Notes: generated from the sequence alone by a model not told the origin. Counted from the first letter of the stretch, positions 10,624-22,130 are shown. The stretch: DNA of 64,000 bases from Batkoa obscura (GCA_030770535.1 JASVEC010000003.1:744001-808000); one strand, 5' to 3'. Translations and numbers: made by a program.

Positions 10624-11933
10624 ATGAACATAAATAATAGTAACAATGAAGATAATCAAAGTAATAAGCATATTTGTTCAAGTTCTACTTCAATGATACT
10701 AACTATACTTATTTTCAGTGATTTTACCTTCACCTAGAGTATTAGAATTACAAGGAAGGAGTTCCGGAACACGATTAAGTGGATTTTGGAGTTTAAATGT
10801 AGGCTAATAAAATCTATATATGATAAAATAATAACATTATTAGTCAAATAATAGATCATCGGCACATTCAGCCATGTTAGAAGCCGCCTTAGAAGCAATT
10901 CATCCAACTACGAATGGTATATCAACATTACCATTGTCATTTCATCCAAATGCCAACTTGTATAAAGATAATTTCAAATCGATTAAAGAGTTAGTATTGC
11001 AGCCTGTTTCACAAGGTGAAAAAATGCAATGTCGTATAGTGCGTCGTAGAGAGCCTGGATTAGGGATTATCTACGAGTTATATAAAGAAGAATCCCATCT
11101 CACATCTACATTTTTGTTATGGGCTTATCGTAAAAGAAGGAGTAAGGGGGCTTATTATGTCATTGGGGCTAAACCTTATGATATGGATAACTTTATTGTG
11201 GCTAAAGTGAAGTAAAATTATTACTATTGGTTAATAACATTGATAGCTAATCCTTCATAACTTAGATCAAACTTTTTAGGCACAGCATTTACGATTTATG
11301 ATAATGGAATCAGCCCTAATAAATTTAAAAAAAATAACCGAATTTTACCGAATTTTAAAGATCTAGAAAAACAACCAGAGATGAAATTAAGACAAGAATT
11401 AGGAGCCGTATTTTATGTAATAGAATCTTATGAATATTTTGGTTATTACCTAAACAACTTTATTATTTTAGGAACCTAATATTTTGGGTTTTAAAGGTCC
11501 TAGAAAAATGACTGTGCTATTAATGGGTATGACCCCTGATGGTAAAAGACCAGAGTTTAGACCAAGTAACGTAAGTGGGATAAAAGACAATTAGAGAATT
11601 GAAATGCTAACTAATATTTCATATTAGGATTCAGAAGGTTTGATAGAAAGTTATAAACAAAAAAACAGCGAAAAACTATTAATTTTGAAAAACAAAGCAC
11701 CACAGTGGAATGAAGAAACTCAATCTTATGTGTTGAATTTTAATGGTAGAGTCACTTTAGCTTCGGTTAAGAATTTCCAAATTGTTCATGACTTTGATTT
11801 GGATTATATTGTAATGCAGTTTGGTCGTATCTCAATGGATACTTTTACTATGGATTTTCAATACCCTCTATGTCCCCTCCAAGCTTTCTCAATTGCTTTA
11901 TCTTCTTTCGATGCTAAATTGGCTTGTGAGTAA
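10624..11933 (+). CDS. Tubby-like protein (Tubby C-terminal domain)
   Basis: Six exons: 10624-10660, 10719-10798, 10844-11211, 11266-11416, 11472-11570 and 11628-11933. Introns are 45-58 nt, all GT-AG, and the frame closes to 346 aa. After a short Ser/Asn-rich N-terminus, residues from about 90 to the end form a Tubby domain: [11 protein letters not shown] at the first strand, YELY, then [11 protein letters not shown] and [14 protein letters not shown]. The C-terminal signature is nearly canonical: [41 protein letters not shown] sequence (given here as family pattern FGR-x-F-TMD-x-YPLC-x-LQAF-x-IALSSFD-x-KLACE). Tubby domains bind PI(4,5)P2 at the plasma membrane and link it to trafficking or nuclear signalling. 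No F-box precedes the domain, unlike plant TLPs. Its presence supports a lineage outside typical Dikarya. Confidence 0.93.
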
Positions 11934-13232
11934 TCTTTGCATACGTTAGATAAGATCTTTTTTAAATTTCTTTCTTATCAAATTCTCAATGGCATTTTTA
12001 TCTTCTTTCACTATTATATAGCCCTTCATAGTACTTTTTGTACTTCCTCTTCTTATATTTATCTTACTTAATAAAATTACATTTAAATTAATAATGTTGG
12101 CATTTTTTATTTTAATATGAATAGACTAGTTCAAAGATTTAATAAAAAATAATTTATTAAAATAGAGTAGCAAGAAATAGCTTTATCAAAATAAAACTCT
12201 TTTAAAATATACTAAATATAGAAATAATTTACTTCATTGCTAGTTTCTAAAACTATTAAATTTTTTATTTATTGATGAGTATTTAAACCCCTGAAATTAT
12301 TTTAAATATTAGAAACCTTGACCAATATAAAAATTTAATATACTATCTGCAATTGTATTAAATGGCAATACACATTTTATTATTGTTATTAATTTATTGA
12401 CGCCTAAAGCGTTTTTTAAGGTAGTATAAGCTTTTAAGTTTTAGTATACATTCGGCTAATAAATATCCCAGTATAAAAGTGACAATCTTTATTTGCCTTA
12501 TTTGATAAGTAAATATATTGTCAATAAATAATTCATGGTAGCTTTGATCTAAAATACTTTCATTAATATAAGTTGTTTTTAAAATAAGAGCTAACCATTT
12601 AAATTCTGCAGTATCTAGATAAACTGGGATCTTTATACGAAAAGTGATAAATAACTATTGCTTATTTTTTGTAATAAGAAATTAAGTATTAAATTTTATA
12701 TGATATATATTAGTTCAAATTAATAGTAATGGTTCTAAGCTTTAATCGTAGAATTTCAATTGATAAAATTATAATCCTATTTAATTCAAGATGATTGAAT
12801 TTTCGTTTAACTAGTGTAGTGATGACTAATAGTATTAAGGTAGCTTTAGACCGGCGATTAATCAACAATAAAAAAACAATAAAAACTTTTGTTGAACTTT
12901 TATTTAAATAGTTAATGTTTTATAAAAGCAAAAACAATGGTAGCAAATATTATTATATAACGTTATGATACTCAACATATTGCAAAGCTTGAAAGCTAAG
13001 CCCCCTTAATTTTATAAAATATCTAGATCACGTTCACTAAGTTGAAACATTAAAGATCATTTAAAAAGGAGCATAAATTAAAAGAAATGTAAACAAAATT
13101 CAACTAGTATAACAATGAAACTATTTTATTACAAATGAAAAGGATACAAACTATTATTTTTGCTAACAATAATTCTTAAAGCTAGAAGATTAGCTTAGTG
13201 TTATATAGATACACAGTACAGCTTACCACCTA
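11934..13232. other. AT-rich intergenic region, nothing recognised
   Basis: Stops in all frames and no hydrophobic or domain-like stretch was noticed. It follows the Tubby-like stop codon, so it contains that gene's 3' UTR. No RNA gene, repeat array or element end was seen. Confidence 0.5.
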
Positions 13233-13544
13233 CTAAAAGATATAGATAACATCATGAATAACGCCATGCTCCTCTATAAACTTGGAATCTATATTTTCCA
13301 CGTCATTAAAGCAAGATTCAAGCCAAATTTCTTCAATTTGAGAGGTTGGAAGTTCCAGATGGTTAACCATTAGAGAATTTTCATACTGATCAATCTTTGT
13401 AAAGATTGTTCGCATCATTAATTGTTTATATAAACCAGTATCCAGTTTAGTTTGATTTAGCTTTTCTAAGCTTAAACAACGTATTTTTTCAAGGTCCATC
13501 ACCTTAACTTGTGGTAGTATTACAGTTTCAAATAGAGTAGGCAC
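13233..13544 (-). CDS. Small hypothetical protein or terminal exon
   Basis: An open minus-strand stretch of about 100 codons with protein-like composition, including IEEIWLESCFNDVEN and a mixed charged and hydrophobic pattern. The first ATG in frame gives a product of about 87 residues starting MDLEKIRC. Just upstream at about 13545 the sequence reads ...CGTTAG then GTGCC, a plausible intron acceptor, so this may be the last exon of a spliced gene whose other exons were not located. No family was recognised. The 5' side is AT-rich with no clear partner exon, so it may also be the remnant of a lost gene. Confidence 0.35.
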   Translation of the reverse strand: MPTLFETVILPQVKVMDLEKIRCLSLEKLNQTKLDTGLYKQLMMRTIFTKIDQYENSLMVNHLELPTSQIEEIWLESCFNDVENIDSKFIEEHGVIHDVIYIF

Positions 13545-14961
13545 CTAACGGTATAAAACAATACAAGGATTTGTGTTAGTTTTGTTTATATAGATTCATT
13601 AATCAAAGTAAAAACCAACTTTGCTTTGTTAAAATAAAAAGTACAAAAGTAATTTAAGAGAAAACGTGCCCTTATTTATAGTTCCATATAGCTTTACTAT
13701 TGGCTATAACTGTAATTATCTAAAATTACATTTCTTTTTTTTAATTAGCTGCACTGGAACTTGAATTTGCTTAGTTTACTTTTTATATGTGATTAGTTGC
13801 AGATAACCTTTTTATCAAATTATATTTTATTCCCTGTTTAATAAGTTTGAAAAATGGTTCTAATTGCTAATGATTTACGTAGCTATTGGTGACTAGCTTT
13901 TAATCCTCCTTATGACATCCTTTAATTGGTCTACTTAACTCCAACTTACTTTTTACCAAGCAGGCAAAGCTTAATAACTTGCCTAATTTAGCTATATAGT
14001 TTTATCATTATTTTATATTTTTGAAAGTTCAATTTATATTATTATAATTAGACACTATTTTATATTTTTAATATTTTGGTATATTAATTATAATTTTGTA
14101 AGTTATATATATATATATATATATTAAATATTATCATAATTAATATATTTTATTGGTTTATTAAAGTCAAAAATTATATTTATTAAATTTATTAAATAGT
14201 TTAATTTTATTTTAATTTACTTAAAATAATAAATTCAATTTGCTTGTTTTTTTGCTTTATATTTATTATTAAATATAATAAAAAATAAAAAATAAAAAAT
14301 AAAAAATAATTGATAAAAAATAATTGATAAAAATATTATATTATTTAAAAAAATATTTATAAACAACTTTCAGTAAAAAATTTATTTATAAAAATAAAAA
14401 TATTAAATTATATAAACATGTTTTATCTTATTTGCTTAAAAAAATCAATAATAACAATTTAAAAATCAGAACTTATTTAGTCTGTTTTATTTTAATTATT
14501 ACATTTTTTTTATAATTTTAGCTAAAAATATAATAATTAATATAAGATAAATTAAATAACTTTAATATTATAAAAACATTTTATTAGATTTAAATATAAT
14601 AGTTCATAAATAAGATCCTATAAAAATTATATATTATTAATATATTATATAAAATTTAACAATTAAAGCTTATTTATTTTATATTAATTATAAAAAGCTG
14701 AAATTTTAAAAAAAGTTATTTAGTAAGATATGAGAGTGTTTTTTTTGGCTTCATTATTTTTTCCATTTTTTAAGCGCTATTTGAGAAGAAAGATTGTTAG
14801 TGAAGTTCTTAAACAAAAAAACACATACCCATATAATTAAAATTTAAGATTTAGATAAATGATAAGGCATTATGTTTTTAAATAAAAATAATTATTATTT
14901 GCTGTATTATAATTTTAAATAAAGCTAATAATTAATAAGTTTTAGTTTATATAATTAAAGT
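13545..14961. other. Extremely AT-rich region with a TA microsatellite and one MITE copy
   Basis: From about 14000 to 14700 the sequence is almost only A and T, with a (TA)n run at about 14104-14125 and AAAAAT repeats at 14279-14310. A TIR element sits at 14731-14831. No coding capacity was seen. The Ty3 element inserted at its right end (14962). Confidence 0.6.
14731..14831. mobile_element. 101-bp TIR element (MITE-like), reverse-orientation copy
   Basis: Starts TGAGAGTGTTTTTTTTGG and ends AAAAAACACATACCCA, flanked by TA at 14729-14730 and 14832-14833. Internal sequence (TTTTTTAAGCGCTATTTGAG, then TGTTAGTGAAGTTCTTAAAC) is the complement of the other copies. Its ends are more diverged than those of the other copies, suggesting an older insertion. 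Confidence 0.75.
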
Positions 14962-15429
14962 TGTGAAAGTTGATACTTAGTGGCCGAAGTTAAAAGCTAC
15001 TCTTGCTTAATTAACTTGCCTTGAGTCGAAGGGTCTTAGTTTATATAACTAAGGTAGACTTAACTTAATAGAAATAGTATGTAGTAAGCTACAAATTATG
15101 TAAAACAAATACAATGGAAGATACTACTATAAAATCTATATCAGATGTTGTCAGAAAGACTTAGTGACTTTATTAATGATACGTTATCAGGGAGTAATCC
15201 AATTAAAAAAAAACCTGGAGTTATCATATTGAAGAATCTCTTTTATACTCCAATAAATATGGATATTAATACGAGAGGATGTTATTCCTTGCAATATGAA
15301 GTTAGAAATTCTCGCAGCAAATCAAAATAAGGGACTCTGACTTGATTGTATTTGAACTTGAGAACACAGCAACTTAAGTGATTGTTGCGTTATAATCAAT
15401 CCGAGAGCTAAATAAAGCAATATTTCACA
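14962..15429 (-). repeat. 3' LTR of the Ty3/gypsy element
   Basis: 468 bp, bounded by TGTGAAA and TTTCACA. It matches the LTR at 22146-22613 in length and, by eye, in sequence. It contains a 61-codon open frame on the plus strand at 15145-15330 (antisense to the element), present identically in the other LTR. Confidence 0.95.
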
Positions 15430-15440
15430 TTTCCCTCCCT
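15430..15440 (-). promoter_or_regulatory. Polypurine tract of the LTR element
   Basis: On the minus strand the sequence AGGGAGGGAAA lies directly beside the 3' LTR, the usual position for the plus-strand primer of LTR elements. Confidence 0.8.
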
Positions 15441-15515
15441 ATGATTTGATGTAGTGAATTTTTATGATTTACTTACCAAGAGCAATTTGACTAGTTACGA
15501 ATTGTACTCATTGAA

Positions 15516-18500
15516 TCACATTGCTGATTTGAGAAACTTGGCATGGACTCGATTATAAATGACGCTTGTTCCTTTATGTTTAATCGAATAGCTATCATAC
15601 AAGTGTTTATGTATGATTTCATATGGTCCGTCCCATTTCAGTGCCAGTTTATTTTTTCTAGGTTGGTTGTAGGAAGGATACAAATAAACAATATCTCCTA
15701 CCTTGAAAGTGGCTAGACTAGGAAGTCTGGACATATCTTGCTGATACCTCTTTATCTTCGAATCTGTTAATGCGTTAAAGGCTTCAACTTGGATAGCTAT
15801 CAATTTTTTTGTTAGTTTAGCCAAGTATATGTCAGGGCTTATCTCGCCTTGTTTAGCGATTAAAGGGGCAAAAGATATGGGGAGCCCAGGGTGTCTCCCA
15901 TAAAGCATAATAAAAGGAGACTTTTTAGTAATACTGTGTACTGAATATCTATATGCTAAAATAGCGGAATGTAGATATTCATCCCAACAGCTAGTTTTGT
16001 CAAAAGCTAGTTTTCTTAGTATACGTATTAGTGTACCGTTTACTCTCTCAACCATTCCATTAGTTTCTGGATGATACGGAGCTGCAGTAGAATGTCTTAT
16101 GGCCATTAGTCTGGCTAATTTTGGGAGAACTAGATTAACAAAATTGGCAGCATTATCGGTAAGTATCACCTGTGGGCTTCCATGTCTACAAATAATATCT
16201 TCATATATAAATTTAGATATGTGGAAGGAAGTCTGGTTTGGTATTGCTCTAGCTTCAACCCACTTAGTTAGATGGTCTATAGCTACAACGATATACTTAT
16301 TTCCTCTTACTGAAGAAGCTTCACAAAGAGGGCCTATCACATCTATACTTACCGTGTGGAATGCATGTTTAGGTAAAATAAACTTGTAAGCTGTTACTTT
16401 TATCCTACTTTGTTCTCTTTTACAAACATCACAATTATTTATGAAGTCTTCTAAGTCTGGTATCATTGATTCCCAATAGCAGGAAACTTTCATGGTGTCA
16501 TATGTTTTTTGGAAGGCTGAATGCCCGCAGATCACATTGTGAAACTGTTGACATGCAGATAGCCGCGAAGAAGGCTTAATATACGGAATATATGTTCCTT
16601 TAATCTTTTTGTACAATGCATTACTTTTGACAATGATATTCTGGGCATTTTTCTCAAGCCATTGTTTAAGCTCAGGTTGTTGTTGCGGCCACTTATTTTT
16701 ATTACCCAATAGGTTGTACAGATCATCATCTATGGGGGTGGCTAGACAGATCCTGGGTAACCTACTAAGCCCATCTGCATTTTGGTGATCTTTACCTGGC
16801 TTATATACTATATCAAAACTATACGATTGTAGTTTTAGAGCCCACCTAGCTAGACGTCCTTCAGGATTAGTGATTGAATATAACCACTTTAGGGAAACAT
16901 GGTCGGTAATAACAGTAAAGTGAGTGCCATAGATATACGGTCTAAATGCCTTTATAGCATGAATAATTGCAAGGCATTCCTTCTCTGTCGTAGTGTAATT
17001 CCTCTCATGCTTCGATAAGGTTCTAGAGGTATAAGCTATTGGATGCTCGCAGTTGTCATCATCCAGTTGACTTAAAACACCTCCAACTGCCGTTAGGCTA
17101 GCGTCGGTATGCAGGGAGAAGGGCTTTGAGAAATTTGGAAACATCAACACTGGGGCGTTAAGCAGCTTATCGCGAAGTTCTTCAAAGGCTTGTTGGTGTT
17201 CTTCTTTCCATTGAAACTTGACTTCTTTCTTTAACAATTGGAATAGTGGAGTGGCTAAGTTCGAAAAATCTTTTATAAATCTTCGGTAGTAATTCATTAG
17301 TCCGAGGAATACTTGTACTTCTCTCATCGTAGTTGGGGGGAAAAGCTCTTTTACTGCATCTAATTTATTAGGAATAGGAGCTAAACCTTTGTCAGAGACC
17401 TTGTAGCCTAAAAATTCCAGACTAGTTTGGAAAAATGAGCATTTTTTTGGCTTTAACTTTAAGTTAGCTTGGCGAAGACGTTCGAATACTGCTTTAAGGT
17501 GATTTAGGTGATCCACGAAAGTCTTCGAGAACACATTCAAGTCGTCTAAGTAAATTAGTACACATGAGAGCTTAAGATCACCTAGTGTATTATCCATAAG
17601 ACGTTGGAATGTAGCAGGAGCGTTTGAAAGGCCTTGTGGCATCCTCGTTGGTTGAAATAGTCCTTCGGAAGTAATCAAAGCGCATTTCTCTTGGTCTTCC
17701 GGATCCATTTCTACCTGCCAGTATCCTGAGATTAGATCCATTGCTGAAAAGTATTTTGCACCTTGTAAGCGGTCAACAGCATCATCTATTCTGGGTAGTG
17801 GATATACATCCTTCTTTGTGATTTTGTTGAGTTTCCTATAGTCCATAACTACTCTATTAGTTCCATCTTTTTTCTTAACAATCATAAGGGGAGAGGCCCA
17901 TGGACTATTTGAAGGGATAATCAAACCTAATCTTAAAAGTTTTTGGACTTCTTCTCGTTCTGCCTTAAGTTCAGACTGAGATTTACGATATGCTTTAGTT
18001 GCAACAGGTAGTGAATCACATGTATATACTTTATGTTTAGTATTGCGGGCACAGCCAATATCTTCTTCTGAAGTTGCAAAGACGTCTTTATATTCTTCCA
18101 GCAATTTATAAAATTGAAGTTGTTCATCTGGGTTTAGATGTTTAATAGTGTCTTTCTCAACAAACAGGGTTTGGTTATTAGGGGCTTCTTCATAAATTTG
18201 GAATTCTTCTAGTGTTGCAAATTTACTGAAAGTATTAATCACAATGTTATTTTCTACGTGGATTGTACCAACCTGTTGACCTCTAGAGATTTTGATATCT
18301 TTTTCGGTAATGTTGGCAAGCAGTAGTTTTATAGTCTCATTCATGTTATTACCTAAAATCCCGGGCATAGTTAGAGGTTCTAATCTTGAAACACTTTCTA
18401 TACTGTATATAGATAGATGGAACTCCTTAGGTACCCATAATGAGATTTCGGTGTCTAGTACTACCTGTGATTTAGGCGGTATTAGTAAGTTCTTAGGGGA

Positions 18501-19274
18501 AATAATGGGGATTCCAGACTGCTTATATGCTATATCTGGATATTGATAAATCACAGATTCTAATCCGCAGAGAGTAACGTCAACTGATTTATTGTTAGTC
18601 CGATAGCTCATTATACGACAGTCAGGAGTTTTGTTGCTTATGTTGTTAATGGTTAGGTTCCTTGGCTTATTGTAGTACATTGGAATGGATTGATCTAATA
18701 CTTTTAAGATATTTTGATCGTACAATAATTGGCAACCATGTTTCACAAAGAATTCGGTGCCTAGGAGGAAGTCGTAACCTTCGCTTTCCAACACTATCGC
18801 TGGAAAGGCTAAAGTTAGCTTTCCAAACTTAATAGGGATTGATGAGTATGCTCCTAGTGCCGTGACGGTTCCGGTTCCGGCTGTACCGAAGGTGTCCGAA
18901 CAATCTATATCCGGTTTAAAGGGTAATCGTTTTACCAGACGACTCGATATGAAATTGATGGGAGCTCCGCTATCTAATATTATACGCACATTTTTTTTGT
19001 AAATCGACGCATTAATGTAAGTACAATCGGTGGAGTTGGCTTTGGCATCGAGGTTTACTAAGAGGATCTGTTTATTTGGATTCTGATATTCTCTAATGAT
19101 GTTTCTAAATGCAATTGCTAAGTCTGATTCTCCAGTTAGGATTTTGTCTAGAGGAATTGGGATGGTAACATTAGTTAACCACTGGTGTGTATTATCTAGT
19201 TCACTTTGTGTAAGGGACAGTTTGGATAAATCGGATAATTGTGAAATGTAAGGTTTAGCAATTTCATTTATCAA
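15516..19274 (-). CDS. pol: pol of the Ty3/gypsy element (protease, RT, RNase H, integrase)
   Basis: A single open frame of 1252 codons. In order it carries an aspartic protease (ILDSGAPINFIS), a reverse transcriptase with VIYLDDLNVFS, an RNase H (LHTDASLTAVGG), an H-H-C-C zinc region (CDVCKREQ) and an integrase core (SIDVIGPL, ILTDNAANF, YHPETNGMVERVNG). Protease-RT-RNase H-integrase order defines Ty3/gypsy; no chromodomain is evident at the C-terminus. The frame looks whole. It lies downstream of gag in the element's own orientation. Confidence 0.95.
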   Translation of the reverse strand: MINEIAKPYISQLSDLSKLSLTQSELDNTHQWLTNVTIPIPLDKILTGESDLAIAFRNIIREYQNPNKQILLVNLDAKANSTDCTYINASIYKKNVRIILDSGAPINFISSRLVKRLPFKPDIDCSDTFGTAGTGTVTALGAYSSIPIKFGKLTLAFPAIVLESEGYDFLLGTEFFVKHGCQLLYDQNILKVLDQSIPMYYNKPRNLTINNISNKTPDCRIMSYRTNNKSVDVTLCGLESVIYQYPDIAYKQSGIPIISPKNLLIPPKSQVVLDTEISLWVPKEFHLSIYSIESVSRLEPLTMPGILGNNMNETIKLLLANITEKDIKISRGQQVGTIHVENNIVINTFSKFATLEEFQIYEEAPNNQTLFVEKDTIKHLNPDEQLQFYKLLEEYKDVFATSEEDIGCARNTKHKVYTCDSLPVATKAYRKSQSELKAEREEVQKLLRLGLIIPSNSPWASPLMIVKKKDGTNRVVMDYRKLNKITKKDVYPLPRIDDAVDRLQGAKYFSAMDLISGYWQVEMDPEDQEKCALITSEGLFQPTRMPQGLSNAPATFQRLMDNTLGDLKLSCVLIYLDDLNVFSKTFVDHLNHLKAVFERLRQANLKLKPKKCSFFQTSLEFLGYKVSDKGLAPIPNKLDAVKELFPPTTMREVQVFLGLMNYYRRFIKDFSNLATPLFQLLKKEVKFQWKEEHQQAFEELRDKLLNAPVLMFPNFSKPFSLHTDASLTAVGGVLSQLDDDNCEHPIAYTSRTLSKHERNYTTTEKECLAIIHAIKAFRPYIYGTHFTVITDHVSLKWLYSITNPEGRLARWALKLQSYSFDIVYKPGKDHQNADGLSRLPRICLATPIDDDLYNLLGNKNKWPQQQPELKQWLEKNAQNIIVKSNALYKKIKGTYIPYIKPSSRLSACQQFHNVICGHSAFQKTYDTMKVSCYWESMIPDLEDFINNCDVCKREQSRIKVTAYKFILPKHAFHTVSIDVIGPLCEASSVRGNKYIVVAIDHLTKWVEARAIPNQTSFHISKFIYEDIICRHGSPQVILTDNAANFVNLVLPKLARLMAIRHSTAAPYHPETNGMVERVNGTLIRILRKLAFDKTSCWDEYLHSAILAYRYSVHSITKKSPFIMLYGRHPGLPISFAPLIAKQGEISPDIYLAKLTKKLIAIQVEAFNALTDSKIKRYQQDMSRLPSLATFKVGDIVYLYPSYNQPRKNKLALKWDGPYEIIHKHLYDSYSIKHKGTSVIYNRVHAKFLKSAM

Positions 19275-19525
19275 GGCAGAATCAGGGGCATTGATAGAGT
19301 TATCAGGTGACTTATCAATTCGACGTGGAATGACTTTAGGAATTTCAACGACGGGAACCTTTTTCTTCTTGGGTCTGCCACGAATTTTGGAAGGTAGTGC
19401 TAGGATGAGGGTAGAGGGGTCAAATTTTGAAAGCGTGTTAATTTCGAAGTCTAATTCAGTGCTTTCATCTGGATCAGGAGGAATTTTTGATTTCGTGGAA
19501 GGGGGATCCTCATTTACCCTCCCAC

Positions 19526-22027
19526 TTAGAAGTTTTTTGACTCGCTGTTGGGGTCAACAAACTTTTCAGTGTCACCATCATTATAATTATAATTGAGGTG
19601 ATTAACTTGTTTATTTTTGTTAAAATGTTTACTATTGCGAACATTTTTTTCAAAGTAATATTTAAAAATACCATTTTCTGGCTTTGGTTCAATACAATTG
19701 ACGGCAATATGTCCATGTTCACCACAGTTCCAGCATCCAGTAAATACTCGAGATTTACGATGGTTGGAGTAGTGCTGTTGTGTAATGGCAAAGCAATGAA
19801 GATATTCGTTGTTGTCCGTTTCTTTATCTATATGATTAACGTATAGTTTCTTGGATTTAACTTCGCTTTTTGGACTTCCGAGGTATAGCTCTAAAATCTC
19901 TATCATCTGAGTAATATTGGTGATATTATGATGAGGGTCTAGAAAAAGACGTGCGATGTGACTTGGAAGGTTTCGTTGGAAGGCCAGGCGGAGGTCTGTA
20001 ACGCTTAACTTCCCACAGGAAATTAAAGCATTAGCACGATTTTTTACGTTTGCAATGTAATTTTCAAGTTTGCTTTCATCGTCTAGTCGTAAAGATAAAA
20101 GGGCTGCCTTTTTTGCTTCCATTTTTACATCGGAATCATAGTGATCTATGAATGCCTTTTTAAAAGAGTTCCAGTTACTGCGTAAGTCATCAGGTAGGGT
20201 CATACACCAGGAAAGCTCGTTTGTTTGAAGCTGACCTAAGAGACATTGAGGGCGACACTCGTAGGTCCAATTGTTGGCATCAAGATGAACTTCTAGCGCT
20301 TTGATGAAAGTAGTAGCAGTGATTTCATTTGGATTGAATAGGAGACTAAAATTAAACTTGGTATTAACGGGTTGGGAGCTTCTCGGATAATTGTGGGGGT
20401 ATGTTGAGAAGCTATGCGGGTTTAGATTGTTACCAGAAGGTCCAGGATGGCCATAATAGGCGTCATGATTATTATGTGATATACCATAGTTATTTTGAAC
20501 AGGAATCCGCTCGGGTTGTACGTAGTGAGATGAAGATTGCTCATAGGGTACATGTTGAGTGATTTTTGGAGCAATATATGGCAACTTGTTTTTGTTACTA
20601 TTGTTAAAAGGATTGTCCAGGTTAACTTCAGCATAGGGTTGTACATGAGATCTTATTGGCTCAGCATTAGATCCTGTAGCAGGGTTTCTTGAGTAAATAC
20701 CATCAGTAGGTGCAGTGGTCATTCTAGGAAGTAATTGAGGTGGACTTTCTCCTTTCTTGGGTTGATCATCCGGTTGTACCAAGTGAATAGAACCACGATA
20801 CTTAGGGTTCATTTGATATTCAGTGTCAAGAATAGATTCTGTGGTACCATCACCTAGATCATACATATTATATCTCGGAACATCTCTATAAGTCGAGAGT
20901 CTGGAGTGAGGTGCTGAAACAGCGATACGTTCCTTTCTACAATTACAAGAAGATGCCTTGATTTGGCTGGTATTGGAAGCTACCTTAGTTTGAAGAATAA
21001 TAAGCTCTTCCTTGGTACTCTGTATATTACGCGAAATTTCTTCCCAGTCAGCCGCTGACTGCTCTTTATCTAATCTAATTTGTTCCTTCAAATTATTATT
21101 GGAAGTGATGAGCTGGCTAATGGTGGTCACTTGTTGAGTCAGTTGTACATTACAAGCAGCTAAATCTTGTTCTAAAGCCAAGATTCTGGCATCTTTGGCT
21201 GATGCAGACGCAGGGGATTGCTCAACATAGGATAAACGATGATTATACTCGGTGAATCTAGTCATCAACGATCTATTAAGTTCTGCAAAAGTGATTTTCA
21301 CTTTTCCGTCGATATCTGAGATCCTTTGAGCAGTATGGTCATTGATCTCAGTGAGGGAAAGGTTGATCTCGTCAGAGATCTTAATGAGTTCGGAATGTAA
21401 GGCAGTATCAAGCTGATGCAATTCAGCCTTGAAGTCTCCTACTTCTCTTGCCAAATCTCTATATACTTCATAACTAACAGTATCATTGAGCCTTTGGTTG
21501 AATTCATTAAACTTACTGGTATGGAATTCATTTGATGGGGTGATGACATCATTGTTTTGGTTGATGACCATGGAGAGATTATTAACCGTACCTAGAAGCG
21601 AGCTTAAAGAGGTAGACAATTCATTATTGTGAGTTGAGAGACGGTTGAGTTCACCAACCATCTGGATGAGTTTGTTGTGCAAGAACTCTACTAAATATTG
21701 TTGAACGTGGGAAAGGGTAGGTACCGTTTGGTACTGAGCACGAAAAGTAATTTGGGTACTGGAGCTACTACTTTGGTATTGTCTCCAAGCAGAGAGATCA
21801 CCATTAAGAACGTGCATAGGAACAGCTCCATAGGTAACGACCGAGCTTACAACATGAGGAGGTAGGGCAGCTTGATTTAAAGCAGCAGTGTCTATTTCTG
21901 GGGTCAGAACACTAGCTTCTTCTTCATCACTACTACCCATGTCATATTCAGTGATAGTCAATTGTTGACGGTTATCAAGGAGATATCTTGAGTCAGCAAA
22001 ATAGGGTATGAGGCTATTGTTGATCAT
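19526..22027 (-). CDS. gag: gag of the Ty3/gypsy element
   Basis: An open frame of 833 codons. The N-terminal half is predicted coiled coil (heptad-like Leu and Ile spacing with many Glu and Gln). The middle is Pro/Asn/Tyr-rich. Then comes a capsid-like region (FIKALEVHLDANNW, SWCMTLPDDLRSNWNSFKKA) typical of Ty3 Gag, and a single CCHC zinc knuckle (CWNCGEHGHIAVNC) near the C-terminus. It forms the particle and binds element RNA. The N-terminal coiled-coil extension makes it longer than many fungal Ty3 Gags. Confidence 0.9.
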   Translation of the reverse strand: MINNSLIPYFADSRYLLDNRQQLTITEYDMGSSDEEEASVLTPEIDTAALNQAALPPHVVSSVVTYGAVPMHVLNGDLSAWRQYQSSSSSTQITFRAQYQTVPTLSHVQQYLVEFLHNKLIQMVGELNRLSTHNNELSTSLSSLLGTVNNLSMVINQNNDVITPSNEFHTSKFNEFNQRLNDTVSYEVYRDLAREVGDFKAELHQLDTALHSELIKISDEINLSLTEINDHTAQRISDIDGKVKITFAELNRSLMTRFTEYNHRLSYVEQSPASASAKDARILALEQDLAACNVQLTQQVTTISQLITSNNNLKEQIRLDKEQSAADWEEISRNIQSTKEELIILQTKVASNTSQIKASSCNCRKERIAVSAPHSRLSTYRDVPRYNMYDLGDGTTESILDTEYQMNPKYRGSIHLVQPDDQPKKGESPPQLLPRMTTAPTDGIYSRNPATGSNAEPIRSHVQPYAEVNLDNPFNNSNKNKLPYIAPKITQHVPYEQSSSHYVQPERIPVQNNYGISHNNHDAYYGHPGPSGNNLNPHSFSTYPHNYPRSSQPVNTKFNFSLLFNPNEITATTFIKALEVHLDANNWTYECRPQCLLGQLQTNELSWCMTLPDDLRSNWNSFKKAFIDHYDSDVKMEAKKAALLSLRLDDESKLENYIANVKNRANALISCGKLSVTDLRLAFQRNLPSHIARLFLDPHHNITNITQMIEILELYLGSPKSEVKSKKLYVNHIDKETDNNEYLHCFAITQQHYSNHRKSRVFTGCWNCGEHGHIAVNCIEPKPENGIFKYYFEKNVRNSKHFNKNKQVNHLNYNYNDGDTEKFVDPNSESKNF

Positions 22028-22130
22028 AGTCTGTGAATTAAGGGGATTGGAGGGTTGGGGTGGTTACGCGGTAAGAACCGTAAAGGAAAGGCTATAAAGG
22101 CTACCTAGTGTAGTTATAGGAGCTTTCCCA

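Noticed and set aside
16099-20646. Several short open frames on both strands inside the LTR element
   Set aside because: Shadows of gag and pol in other frames.
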